Assembly (NCBI GenBank): GCA_012934845.2
Contig: WNNJ02000098.1
Coordinates: 62,001 to 126,000, forward strand
DNA from: Pomphorhynchus laevis
Lineage: Eukaryota > Acanthocephala > Palaeacanthocephala > Echinorhynchida > Pomphorhynchidae
Length of the DNA: 64,000 nt
Direction: 5' to 3'
In this document: positions 1-13,800 of the stretch, piece by piece
Layout: each line of letters begins with the position of its first letter
How positions within the stretch are numbered: the stretch's first letter is position 1
Program-made: the position numbers and the translations under genes
Notes under the pieces: model-generated
Told to the model about the DNA's origin: nothing
Database searches by the model: none
What the model saw: the letters and a program-made list of their open reading frames with translations, nothing else

Positions 1-1242
1 TAATAATTTTTATTCAATTAGCGAACAAATTTATTAAGGTAGCCTTATTCTTAATCAAAAACCAATATTAATGATAAAGAAAATATATATCTTGATATTA
101 ACATTAAATTATCATCAATTAAAACTACTTTTAATTTATATCGTAAAGATGACATATTTAAATTATCAAAATATAAGTAACTTTACTGAAATTGTAAAAA
201 TTGCAATACTAATATGTAATAATATTAGCAATGTAATATATGTAATAATATTATCGGTGTGAATCAAAACGTCTCGAGTACACTTGTGCTCGATATTGGA
301 TTTCTTCGAAACCATTTATATATTTCAAAAAATATTACTATAAAACCAAAATCAAACAAAAATAGTGAAATATATAAATCAACACAATAATATTAAAATT
401 TCTTTCCAAATCTTAAGCTGTAAATTTTTATTTAGGATAATGAATAATTTGCTTTGTATCAGAATAAGATACCCTAGAAATACGTCATTAGCGCGTATTT
501 GATCCCGCTGATATGTTCGGTCAAAGAATAAGGACCGAATCCTAGTAACATAACAGTTCTTCCTGATGATCGCAAATCCTTATTCCTATATATCGCATGT
601 TATTTATTAGTCAATTCATAACAATTGACTTTTATTTTAAATTTGAACTTTTTTAGCTTGATAGAAATATTTAAATCGTATATAAATTACGAGCAACCCC
701 TTCATTTTGGTTGTAGCATTATTTACAAAATGAATTCACAAATTTATAAATTCTTCAAATATAAATTTATATATATATAAATAAAATATAAACTTTTTAA
801 AACTCTTTATCATGTGCGGGTGAAAACGCCATTAAGTAGGGGAAAAAAGGAATATCTTAAATTATTGAATTTAATTGTAGCAAATTCAATTGTTTCATTG
901 ATTTCATTGATTATTATTTTATCGATGAAACACTTTATGTGGTTTATGTTAGGTAAATGGAATATTTTAAATTTTAACGATTGCTTGTGTTTCAGTTTGT
1001 ACATTTGTTGTGTAAATGAAAATAATGGACTGCAGCTACTTAACTAAAATGTTGAAGAAAGTATTACTGCGTCCCATATTGGAACGGTCTTTCCATATTG
1101 AAGCAGTCATTTGAAAACAAACAAAGCCAATTATTTATAGCGTTAATAACGAAGGATAGCACTAAATAAACATATTAACGTAAGTGGCATAAAAAGTAAA
1201 TAATCAAAATTTTAATTTTTGTAAACGCTAAATTACAATTAC
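1..1242. other. AT-rich stretch without a recognised gene
   Basis: Strongly AT-rich. The short open frames here have no recognisable domain. If the DNLZ-like gene at 1243-1493 has a further exon it should lie here on the minus strand. One weak acceptor near 299 would add about 13 residues, but they do not resemble the usual end of the family, so I do not call it. Confidence 0.5.
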
Positions 1243-1493
1243 CTCTTGCCGTTTAAGTCAGAAAACCAATTACAGTTATCTGCAATAACGTGATAATTTG
1301 AGCAGCCTGAACAACGGACAAGCACGACACCGTCTGTGTATGATGATGAATGAAATGTCGCTTCGTTTTGAGTGTCACATCTTTTACATGTAAATCGCAG
1401 AAACTTAAACGGATCAATTTTACAAAGTGGGGCAGCAACTCCAGACGAAAATCGTTTTCCAACAGCAATCAATAAGCAGTTTAATCGATTCAT
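1243..1493 (-). CDS. DNLZ: DNL-type zinc finger protein (Hep1/Tim15/Zim17 family), mitochondrial Hsp70 escort
   Basis: The 84 residues contain the DNL zinc-finger core: FTCKRC, then GVVLVRCSGC about 22 residues later, then NYHVIADN and WFSDLNGKR. The two CxxC pairs bind zinc. In this family the protein keeps matrix Hsp70 (mortalin) soluble and active during import and folding. The ATG at 1493 is chosen over an upstream in-frame ATG at 1547 because it gives a short basic, hydroxylated leader (MNRLNCLLIAVGKRFSSG) that looks like a mitochondrial presequence. After GKR the sequence is AGAG then GTAATT, so it can either splice out at 1243 or stop at the next codon, TAA. Family members normally run 15-30 residues further, which favours a second exon that I could not find. 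The family assignment is firm; the 3' end is uncertain. Confidence 0.85.
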
Positions 1494-1532
1494 ATTGATA
1501 ATTATAAACTTTAATTTGAAGTCACAGCATAA

Positions 1533-1545
1533 TCTGAAATTATAC
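1533..1545 (-). promoter_or_regulatory. Possible splice or trans-splice acceptor upstream of the DNLZ-like start
   Basis: On the minus strand TATAATTTCAG lies about 40 bp before the ATG at 1493. It is a good 3' splice site in the space between the MPPB stop and this start. It could serve a 5'UTR intron or, if the host trans-splices, a leader acceptor. A three-codon upstream frame (ATG CTG TGA) follows it. Inference only. Confidence 0.3.
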
Positions 1546-1742
1546 AAGATGGGAGATATTTAGAATATCGAAATGTTAAGAAAAATGAAATTTTTAAACT
1601 AACATTTATTTATGATAGAAAACAATAGTATTAGCACTAAAGTTTAAAAATGAGTTTTATTAAGTTCAAGGCTACTAAATCGGTATTTCCACGAGTTGCG
1701 AATTTCAGTATTTCGTCTTTAGAAAATACGTACTCTGTTTAA

Positions 1743-1807
1743 CTAGAACAATACGGTGCGCATGCGAGATCGCGTTCTAGTATACTCTGGTAACTGCTCG
1801 GTTGGTC
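1743..1807 (-). CDS. PMPCB: MPPB exon 9 (C-terminus)
   Basis: [20 protein letters not shown] then TAG. It matches the family ending GPxEQLPDYxxxRS, which confirms the 44-bp intron. Confidence 0.9.
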
Positions 1808-4800
1808 CTAAAACATCCATAAAAAGTTAGTACCGTTTTTAGAAAGTTTACCTATGGCAGCAATAGCTGGGCACTTGTCATATACATATGCTTGCAATAA
1901 TCTTCGAACTGCCTTAGCGTCAACAGCCTTATTTATAATGAAATAGCGATAAACACATTTAAGACTTTAGAATCACTTACGTCAATTCTAGCGTCAATTT
2001 CTTCTAACGGAACTCTACGACCATAACATAGCAAGTGTCTAAGCAATAAACGACACATTTTAAGCAGGTATAATTTTGATATCGATATATCTTTGTATAA
2101 AAGATTTATATAAGTTTAGAGATTTGTTTGAAAATGATTAATAATTTTATTTGATACTTGAAATCATTGAATGTTTTAACAAATTTATATTCGGATTTCC
2201 TGATCGGATTGCCTGATCGGATTGTCTGATCGGATCAGGTAATCCGATAAACGGTTTACACTTAACAATCAGCTAAAAATGAAATTTTCAGCTGCAAACA
2301 AACTATCGAATGAGCCCTTTCGGTGGGATATTGAGAGTGAATGTTTGCTATTTTACTTCTGAGTTAAAAATTATTTTGATAGGAATAATTTTGCATTAGA
2401 AAACATTAAACCAGATCAATAGCTACATTTGTTTGCTAAGCAAATGTAGGTGTTTAGCAAATTGGTCTCTAATGCTTCTATCATTGAATTTACATATTCT
2501 ATCATTTGGCATTTACCGCTTCTATCATCTTCACAATGATATAATAAATATCATTAGAAATTTTCATATCTAGCAAAGTTACTTTTTAATATTTATCGTG
2601 TTATGTTTTACTTCAGCTAATAGACCGCTATGAGTGGTAATTTTCATATTTATAAAAACGCCACAGAACGCCAATTAGCATAAATTAACATCCTATGAAC
2701 ATATGACAATCATATGTTTATCTGATATAATCACATGTTCATCGTATAAACATATACTATGTACCGATATCTTAATGATTGTATGATATCTATATGATTG
2801 TACTGACATACCTCTATAATTGTCTTAATAAAATATCATTAAGTTCATTCTAGCTATAAGATTTAACTCAATCATTTTGCTACAAGTCAAAGATTGCTTG
2901 CAACAATACAATCTTAGCTTGTACGACATTCGATCCAAGGATTTCATAACGTCTGCTAGTCCTCATCTGCATCCAGCAGTGGGAGGGAACTGGCACTAAT
3001 GAGTCAAAGTGATGACGAAACGGCATTCGTCATTCTTTCGCGTCGGGCTTATATGATTACTAAAATTTCACGCGGAATTGTATCATCATTTGAGTTTAGA
3101 AAAATTAAATAATAAACATATCCATCTTGATATGTATTTTAAAATATTCTGGAATGATCAGGTAAAATTGAAAGACCTGTATTTTAATATTTCTCCAGCA
3201 ACTACTAGCATCCACAGAAATTAGAAACAACATTAAATTAAATAAAATTAGTTGTTGTTTCTGATTTCTAAAGATGATAGTAGTTGCTTTATTTTACCAT
3301 TGCATAAATCAAAACACAAAATAGAAATTCTAAATGATCAGGATGGATATATTTATTATTATTCATATCATGTGACAGGGCATTTCTGGCTGACAGGTTC
3401 TGAATTGTCAGATATGAATTCAAATATGAATTTAATAATGTTTAAGAAAACTGTGAACTTACAATCAAATAAATCATATATATGACATGTTTTGACCTGC
3501 CAGAACCTGTCATTGATATGGTTTATTTGATTGTAAGTTTATAGTTTTCTTAATCATTATGAAATTCATATTTTGTTAAGATACGCTCTCAATATTGGTA
3601 TATACATTATTGCTTGCATTGCTTACCTGTAGACATCTAAGCGATTTGAATTGATTTTGGAACTATTAATTCTGTAATTTTAAAAATATACTAGAAAAAT
3701 TAAATAACAAATATATCCATCTTGATCTGTATTTTAAAAAATTCACAAACGATCAGGGTAAAACTGAAAGACCAAATTATTTTAATATTTCTTTAGCAAC
3801 AACACCAAATTAGATGAAATTATATGTTGTTTCCAATTTCTGAAGATGATAATAGTTGCTAGCAAAATTAATATAGATTAAAATATAATTAAAATATAAT
3901 TAAATATATTATTATTATAATTCAATAATAATAAAAATTAAATTATATAATAAAAATAACATTTATGTATAACTTAAAAATTTTAAATTGTATTAAAGTA
4001 AAATTATTAATATTGAGTAAATTAATAATTTATAAATTATACAATTATAATTTATTATGAGTGACTTATAACAAAAATAAAATCATAACATTATAATTAA
4101 ATTTAATTTAAAAATTAGAATAATATAAATGTAAAATTATAAGTATTGAGTAAATAAATAATTTATAAATTATAAATTATATTATTATAATTTTTGCATT
4201 AATATAAATTATATATTGATATTAATAAAAATGATATTGATATCAATATTAATATGAAATAAATCTCTATTAACATATGAACATTTTTTGGTTAAAAGTA
4301 CAAGCCAATAATAAATACCTTCCAATATCTTCGCATATTGGTGTTGTTCCATCTAACTGTAGAAACATGTTTGTTTTCAGGAGATTTTTTGCACGCCTGA
4401 CTTCTCCTTCTGTTACACTCGTTGCTAATCGATTCCTGCAAAAAAATAACAAAACCTAGTTTATGACATTTATATTTTTCTATAACCATTCCTTCTGTAA
4501 TGCTAGTGCCATGCTATCGATCTTCAAGCGGTCAGTAACGAAATAGCATCCCCACAGACCAGTGTCGTAATAACACGTGTTAAAAGCTTGAAAACTGTGG
4601 CAGAGATTATTGTCTGCAACTTGCTGTCCAAGACGACTGCTTACATTTCCGGCTCCAGACATTGATCGATCCCAATTGCCAATTATTGTGTTTGCAACCA
4701 TCAATGGAAATGTGTCTGCATCAGCCCAACCAGTTCCTTCAACGGCAAATACGATATGTGCTAATGGCATATCGTCATCACGCAATCGCACTTCGCTACC

Positions 4801-7800
4801 AGTGAAGCGGCATGGCAATAATCCAGTAGATATTTCGTTAGATCCCTGGGGCAGTTTACCGAAATGCTTGTCTACGACACTAACCAATTCATCATGGGAA
4901 ATACCACCCGCTGCGGCCACTACCATATTCGATCCGTGATAATATTTCTTTATAAAATCAATAAGGTTTTGGCGATTTATCGATCTGTGAGAATAAATCA
5001 ATACTTAAGGAACTATCGACATCCTTGAATATAATGATTATTGTACTCGATAATAATTAATTGTAATGAATACAAGCACAATATAATTATTTAATTTATT
5101 TCATTAATGATTGGAAAAATGGATAAACAATAAAAACGAAGATAACAGCTTTATCTAACACAAATTATTGTGTGGAATATACCAAATACACAAGAAACAA
5201 GCAATCCTAATGACTAATGTATCGTCGTTATCAGTACCCACAGCATACAATACTCGTGATTGCAGAGAAATATCTCTAGATAATCACCTAATTACAGCAT
5301 TGTAGCATAGCAGAAGAATCTATCATATTGAACGTTTATAAGTCCTCATCAACAGCGGGCAGTGGTGCTTATCCGTTACTGATAAGTCCTAATAACAACT
5401 ATTATTTATGAGAATTACTCGATTCTATTTTATTTGTCGTCTACTGCAATGAAATATAAAGAATCTGAGAAAAATATTTAATTCCAATTAATTACAATTT
5501 ACTATTAAAAATACAACTGATAGGAACATTACATTCATGGATGTAGAGATAGAGCAATAAGAAATATCGAGATAAAGCGACTAGATGCAGAATTATCACC
5601 CAAGGATAGAGCGACTGGATATAGAGCGACTAAAGAGAGCGACTAGAGATAAAGTAGAGCGACTAGAGATAGAGCGACTAGAGATAGAGCGACTAGAGAT
5701 AGAGCGACTAGAGATAGAGCGACTAGAGATAGAGCGACTAGAGATAGAGCGACTAGAGATAAAGCGACTAGGGGTAGAGTGACTAGAGATAGAGCGACTA
5801 GAGATAGAGCGACTAGAGATATAGCGACTAGAGATAGAGCGACTAAAGATAGAGCGACTAGAGATATAGTGACTATAGATAGAGCGACTAGATACAGAGC
5901 GACTGGAAATTGAGCGACTATAGGTAGAGCGACTAGAGATTGAGCGACTAGAGATAGAGCGACTGGATATAGAGCGACTAAAGAGAGCGACTAGAGATAA
6001 AGTGACTAGAAATAGAGCGACTAGAGATAGAGCGACTAGAGATAGAGCGACTAGAGATAGAGCGACTAGAGATAGAGCGACTAGAGATAGAGCGACTAGA
6101 GATAGAGCGACTAGAGATAGAGCGACTAGAGATAGAGCGACTAGAGATAGAGCGACTAGAGATAGAGCGACTAGAGATAGAGCGACTAGAGATAGAGCGA
6201 CTAGAGATAGAGCGACTAGAGATAGAGCGACTAGAGATAGAGCGACTAGAGATAGAGCGACTAGAGATAGAGCGACTAGAGATAGAGCGACTAGAGATAG
6301 AGCGACTAGAGATAGAGCGACTAGAGATAGAGCGACTAGAGATAGAGCGACTAGAGATAGAGCGACTAGAGATAGAGCGACTAGAGATAGAGCGACTAGA
6401 GATAGAGCGACTAGAGATAGAGCGACTAGAGATAGAGCGACTAGAGATAGAGCGACTAGAGATAGAGCGACTAGAGATAGAGCGACTAGAGATAGAGCGA
6501 CTAGAGATAGAGCGACTAGAGATAGAGTCACTAGAGAAAAAGCGACTAGATACAAGATTATCACCCAAGGTGTAATGAAAGAGACCACTGACGGAAACTT
6601 TAAATTAAAAAAAAACTTTAAAATTAAAATTAAAACTTTAATTTAAAAAATTAAAGTTTTAATTTTTTTTCTAAACTTTAAAACTTTAACTATAAAATTA
6701 AATTCAAATAATATCTAAATTAATAACATACTAATAAATATGATCTAAGTAATATTAATAATTAATCATTTAATCTTAACGTTGACTCAGTTATAGAGAG
6801 AGGTAAAAAGTATGATTGTTACACTTTAAAATGCAATATTTAAACTAAGATTTTTATATAATAAATTATATACTAAATATATTAAGATGAATAATATAAT
6901 AATGTTAATATATTTAATATTCGATAATTTCAATTTATGAAATGAATGCCTTATAACATCCACTAGATGTTATATATCAGTAGCCAAATAACATAGAATT
7001 TGGCTACTGGTATTGCAATCTAAATATTGAAATACCAAGTGTTTTAAATACACAAAGTCTATTTGATATTTATATTTTGAAAGAATTACACATCAAAATT
7101 GAACTTTGGAGTAATAATTATTTCATATGTTAATAAATTATTAAAAAAGATTATTTTAAACTTTAAAAATCAAAATTTACAACTCTTTAATTTTAAAAAT
7201 GTTTTACTTAAACTTCTTCTTAAATTATCCTTTAACATTTTATTGTAAATTATTTGATATCTAAGAATAAAGATGACTTTAAATTTGTACTTTCGATATT
7301 TTGTTTTTTTTTTCAAAAAAAAATAGAGATAGAGCGACTAGAGATAGAGCGACTAGAGATAGAGCGACTAGAGATAGAGCGACTAGAGATAGAGCGACTA
7401 GAGATAGAGCGACTAGAGATAGAGCGACTAGAGATAGAGCGACTAGAGATAGAGCGACTAGAGATAGAGCGACTAGAGATAGAGCGACTAGAGATAGAGC
7501 GACTAGAGATAGAGCGACTAGAGATAGAGCGACTAGAGATAGAGCGACTAGAGATAGAGCGACTAGAGATAGAGCGACTAGAGATAGAGCGACTAGAGAT
7601 AGAGCGACTAGAGATAGAGCGACTAGAGATAGAGCGACTAGAGATAGAGCGACTAGAGATAGAGCGACTAGAGATAGAGCGACTAGAGATAGAGCGACTA
7701 GAGATAGAGCGACTAGAGATAGAGCGACTAGAGATAGAGCGACTAGAGATAGAGCGACTAGAGATAGAGCGACTAGAGATAGAGCGACTAGAGATAGAGC

Positions 7801-10800
7801 GACTAGAGATAGAGCGACTAGAGATAGAGCGACTAGAGATAGAGCGACTAGAGATAGAGCGACTAGAGATATAGTGACTAGAGATAGAGCGACTAGATAC
7901 AGAGCGAGAGATAGAGCGACTAGAGATAGAGCGACTAGAGATAGAGCGACTAGAGATAGAGCGACTAGAGATAGAGCGACTAGAGATAGAGCGACTAGAG
8001 ATAGAGCGACTAGAGATAGAGCGACTAGAGATAGAGCGACTAGATACAGAGCGACTGGAGATTGAGCGACTATAGGTAGAGCGACTAGAGATAGAGCGAC
8101 TAGAGATAGAGCGACTAGAGATAGAGCGACTAGAGATAGAGCGACTAGAGATAGAGCGACTAGAGATAGAGCGACTAGAGATAGATTAATAAATTATAAT
8201 TTATTAATAATTTAATAAATTAATTTATTAAATTATTATAAATAAAATTATTTGTATACTTGATGTTTTCGGTAGGTCCCAGTATTGTCCACGAAAGAGG
8301 CGTTCCTTGGAATGCTGTAGCATGCAGATGATCAAAGACAACTTCTTGCATATTCAATTCAATTTCCTGCATTTCCCTAAGAATGACATCCCTTTCTCGC
8401 TCAATTTCAGATTCACCGTAAGTTCCATTCTGCAGTAAATCCGAAAGAATTTCAACGCCTAAATGAAAATAAAAATTGCCAAACTGATGTTTTAATCAAA
8501 AATAATAATTAGGAATAATTAAAAAGTTGGAGATATGAAAATAAACGGCACAACTAATTCAAAGAAAAAGAATATGATCAATCGCGTATGGTTTGCAAAT
8601 ACTTGATCCCTTGAATTTACGGAGACTTGGTTTGCAAACACTTGAATTGATAGACTACAGATTTAAACGAACATTGCTAATAATAATTGAACAATCTTGC
8701 AATCTTATGGTCAAAATATCGAATATCATAAAACACATTTTTCAAAAAACGAATTTATAATAAAAAGAGAAATATTTTATTATAAAATAAATAAATATGG
8801 AGAAAATATTAGTAAATAATAAATATTAGTAAATGTTCTCTGATTCTCAGAGAACATTCGTAAATTTTCACGTAGACGTGATTGACTTTCAGATTGCCAT
8901 GAAATTCAAGTCAAGCCACACTACCACTTAACAAAAGAGCAACAACTGTTACGATTTGCATCATTTTTATTTGCTGATAGGCACGTCGACCATAAAGCAA
9001 TAAAAGATCATTGGTGCAGCTTTATTTGGAAAACAAATAAAATTACAGATTAAAATTATTGGTTTTGATTACATAACTTTTGCTACTGCTATCAAATTTA
9101 CAGCTGATGACCGAGATAATAGCAGGTAGCTAAAATAATACGGAGACGGTGTGATCAAGCGTTGTTTTATATTTGAACTATAATTGCTACTAAAAGTATT
9201 TGCTAATAAGTTTAAGCATAAAATCTGATGGTTTCAAATATTTGCAGATTTCTATATTTACTTATTTTGGGAACTATTGTTTATAAGATATAAATGGAAT
9301 ACAATCTACCCTGAGTTATTGTTTAATTCTATACTTTGATCAGTTATTAAAAATATGCAGTTATTTACAGACGGATCCGGTATTCATATTAAAAATAAAG
9401 AATTTGTGAAATTCTAGTTGTTTGTTTGAATTATAAAGTGTAAAAGTATGTACAAAATTAATATTTCAAAAATCAATTCAAATCGCTTAGATGTCTACAG
9501 GTAATCAATGCAAGCAATAATGTATATACCAATATTGAGAGCGTATCTTAACAAAATATGAATTTCATAATGATTAAGAAAACTATAAACTTACAATCAA
9601 ATAAACCATATCAATGACAGGTTCTGGCAGGTCAAAACCTGTCATAGATATGATTTATTTGATTGTAAGTACCTGATCCGATCAGACAATCCGATCAGGC
9701 AATCCGATTATTATTAGGCAATTGTTATTTTTTTGCAGGAATCGATTAGCAACGAGTGTAACAGAAGGAGAAGTCAGGCGTGCAAAAAATCTCCTGAAAA
9801 CAAACATGTTTCTACAGTTAGATGGAACAACACCAATATGCGAAGATATTGGAAGGTATTTATTATTGGCTTGTACTTTTAACCAAAAAATGTTCATATG
9901 TTAATAGAGATTTATTTCATATTAATATTGATATCAATATCATTTTTATTAATATCAATATATAATTTATATTAATGCAAAAATTATAATAATATAATTT
10001 ATAATTTATAAATTATTTATTTACTCAATACTTATAATTTTACATTTATATTATTCTAATTTTTAAATTAAATTTAATTATAATGTTATGATTTTATTTT
10101 TGTTATAAGTCACTCATAATAAATTATAATTGTATAATTTATAAATTATTAATTTACTCAATATTAATAATTTTACTTTAATACAATTTAAAATTTTTAA
10201 GTTATACATAAATGTTATTTTTATTATATAATTTAATTTTTATTATTATTGAATTATAATAATAATATATTTAATTATATTTTAATTATATTTTAATCTA
10301 TATTAATTTTGCTAGCAACTATTATCATCTTCAGAAATTGGAAACAACATATAATTTCATCTAATTTGGTGTTGTTGCTAAAGAAATATTAAAATAATTT
10401 GGTCTTTCAGTTTTACCCTGATCGTTTGTGAATTTTTTAAAATACAGATCAAGATGGATATATTTGTTATTTAATTTTTCTAGTATATTTTTAAAATTAC
10501 AGAATTAATAGTTCCAAAATCAATTCAAATCGCTTAGATGTCTACAGGTAAGCAATGCAAGCAATAATGTATATACCAATATTGAGAGCGTATCTTAACA
10601 AAATATGAATTTCATAATGATTAAGAAAACTATAAACTTACAATCAAATAAACCATATCAATGACAGGTTCTGGCAGGTCAAAACATGTCATATATATGA
10701 TTTATTTGATTGTAAGTTCACAGTTTTCTTAAACATTATTAAATTCATATTTGAATTCATATCTGACAATTCAGAACCTGTCAGCCAGAAATGCCCTGTC

Positions 10801-13800
10801 ACATGATATGAATAATAATAAATATATCCATCCTGATCATTTAGAATTTCTATTTTGTGTTTTGATTTATGCAATGGTAAAATAAAGCAACTACTATCAT
10901 CTTTAGAAATCAGAAACAACAACTAATTTTATTTAATTTAATGTTGTTTCTAATTTCTGTGGATGCTAGTAGTTGCTGGAGAAATATTAAAATACATGTC
11001 TTTCAATTTTACCTGATCATTCCAGAATATTTTAAAATACATATCAAGATGGATATGTTTATTATTTAATTTTTCTAAACTCAAATGATGATACAATTCC
11101 GCGTGAAATTTTAGTAATCATATAAGCCCGACGCGAAAGAATGACGAATGCCGTTTCGTCATCACTTTGACTAATCAGTACCAGTTCCCTCCCACTGCTG
11201 GATGCAGATGAGGACTAGCAGACGGCAATCAACGAATGAATTAAGTGCATGATGTACTAGAAAATCTCTAGTAACATCATCTAGAGTGCTGAATTAGTAC
11301 TACAGCTTCACCAAATTGGATCATAAGCACAAGCACTGGCAAATGCCAGCGCAAGGTATCTTAATATCATCTTACTTCTAATCTCAAATGATGATACCAT
11401 TCCGCGTGAATTTTTTAGTAATCATATAAGCCCGACGCGAAAGTCCTCTTCTGCTTCCACCAGTGGGAGGGAACTGGTACTGATGAGTCATAGTAATGAT
11501 GAAACGACATTCGTCATTCTTTCGCGTCGGGCTTAATTTTTCTAGTATATTTTTATCTAATTTAATGTTGTTTCTAATTTCTGAAGATGCTAGTAGTTGC
11601 TAGCGAAATATCAAAATAATTTAGTCTTTCAGTTTTACCTGATCGTTCCATAATATTTTAAAATACATATCAGGATGGATATATTTATTATTTAATTTTT
11701 CTAGTATATTTTTAAAATTACAGTAATATAATAATATTTTTAATGTGAAAATTTATGTGATTCCTTTATAAAATTATATCGATAAAAAGATAATATTTTA
11801 ACTGTATCGATTATATGATTTCACCTAAAGATGGAGATTATGAAATCCTTAGATCGAATGTGGTACAAGCTAAGATTGTATTGTTGCAAGCAATCTTTGA
11901 CTTGTAGCAACATGATTGAGTTAAATCTTATAGTTTGAAAGAAACTAAAAAACTTTATTGAACTTTATATACATAAATAATGTATTTTTTAATTTTTTGT
12001 TGTTTGTAATTTCTGATAATGATTTTAGTAGCTAGTGAAATATCAAAATAAGTAAATTTTTTAATTTTTTCTGATCGTTTTTAAATATTTTTATATGAAT
12101 TATGATTTATTTCAATAATACGACACGATATAAACCTAGGTTTAATCGAAAACGAGTGTCTCATTACCAATCATCGTTGAGCTTGAACCTTTTTTAGATA
12201 AAAAGTACAGATCTCAATAAAACCCTGTTGATACTAGGTGCAATTAACAAATTGGCAATAGGACTACATTATATATGTTCTGTAGTTACATGCTCTATCA
12301 TTATTTAGTAAGTACATCTATATAAGGAGCGTATATACCAATTTGATTCGGCTCAATTTCAATCGATTATTATGTCAACAGTGGCAGATTTGACCCAAGT
12401 GATCAATGGATAATAAAGCAGATCGCGAGTAAAATTACTGAACAAACAAGCTAATCTGCTACCATACAATATCGGACTACCATACAATATCGATGTGTAC
12501 CAAATCTTTTCGATCTGTGATAATTATATTTATTAATTGAGTGCGATTTATCAGATGCGTTCGGGATTTTTTTGCAATAATTTTGTTAATGAAAATAATT
12601 AAATTAAATAATTTAAAATCATTTGAATGTAAAATATAATATAATTATAATATATTTATAATTTAAATATAAAATTTAAGGATTCAAAGGATCAGTTAAT
12701 AGCTTTTCTGAGTAAACAACAAATTTATATAATAAAACTTAGATTTTTATTAAGTTATTTAAATTCGTAACATTAAGTCATGAAAGTTCAGAACTTTAAT
12801 CTGAAGTCACTTTTAAAACATAAAGTTTTTAGTCTGTATATTACATATAATAGCAACAGAAATATAGTGGCAAATATTAACAAATAATAATTCGAACTAT
12901 TTTTATACACATATAATTCGAACATCAATTCAACACAAATTTGTCACGTACATTTTGTAAGGTCTTTGCGGAGACATTTAGCATAGTATACAGTCTGCTC
13001 TCGACTTGTATAAGCATTTAGCTGAGCACCCATATTTTCAACTTCAACCTCTAATTGTTTCTGAGTTCTATTTTTAGTTCCCTAAAACAAAGGAAGACTA
13101 ATTTGATTGTAAATATTTTTACGAATGTGTTATAAATAAAATTTGATTTTATTCAAATTATAAATATTCTTTTTTAAAAATAGATATTTTTGATAAAAAA
13201 TAAATTTTATTAAAAAATTATTATTTTCATAAAATAAATACATTTTTACTATAGCTATAAAATACTTATACAACATTTAAAATGTAATAAAAAAATAAAA
13301 GTTGAATTATATTATAAAAATAATATTTGATATATAACATATTCTAATATGTATATACAATCCAATTCATATAAGAATTTGATGTATAAATATATATCCA
13401 GAAATTAAATTTGATTTTAATGATTTATACATATTATTAATAACTCCGCCATGGCCATTCCAAAGCCCGTCTATAAAAATGGAGGGTTGGTGTCAGGAAG
13501 AGACTCATTACAGCGTGTGATCTCGAATTGGGATAAGCATGAAGAAAGAAGATATCACACTGAACGGAGGATTTAATGAAAAAAGTTCGATATAAAAATA
13601 CACAAAATATAGTATTAATATTAATTATCTATAATATTAAATAATCTTTATCAAAAGATAAAGACTGAATCGATTTTGGTTAAAATTCTAGGCCTGAATT
13701 TTTAATTTCATACTGGGATTAGCAATAACCGACTTCTAACACGTCAAGTTTCTCTGAATATAAATTCTTATGAATATAAAAACTATAAATTTCTCAAATG

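Larger units (their letters stand above)
2868..4452 (+). repeat. Left arm of a large inverted duplication
   Basis: 2951-4452 is nearly identical to the reverse complement of 9730-11223, and 2868-2949 continues the match to about 11846-11928. The only mismatches I found by eye are a few bases near 2997-3001 and 3173. The arm covers MPPB exon 6, the AT-rich part of intron 6 and two smaller foldback repeats. Near-identity in such low-constraint sequence implies a recent event, gene conversion, or an assembly artefact. Confidence 0.9.
9730..11928 (-). repeat. Right arm of the large inverted duplication
   Basis: Inverse copy of the left arm. About 620 bp at 11224-11845, holding further foldback-repeat copies, is extra relative to the left arm. 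The two arms enclose MPPB exons 4 and 5 and both minisatellite arrays in a loop of about 5.3 kb. Confidence 0.88.

Noticed and set aside
280-299. Candidate DNLZ last exon (RNPISSTSVLETF)
   Set aside because: It fits splice phase, but the acceptor is weak and the residues do not match the usual NIEDxxAxKGE-like end.
810-1047. Overlapping small frames on both strands as a possible next DNLZ exon
   Set aside because: The predicted residues are lysine/asparagine-rich and do not resemble the end of the family.
3252-3485. 77-codon frame repeated at 10689-10922
   Set aside because: Identical in both arms only because of the inverted duplication. It crosses foldback repeats and has no domain.
4610-4939. 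109-codon plus-strand frame
   Set aside because: Antisense shadow of MPPB exon 5.
5596-8065. Long open frames of 190-330 codons over the minisatellites
   Set aside because: The 15-bp unit is a multiple of three and has no stop in several frames, so frames appear on both strands. They are low-complexity pentapeptide repeats with no start context.
5540-8184. CRISPR-like array
   Set aside because: The units are contiguous with no unique spacers, and the host is an animal with spliced genes.
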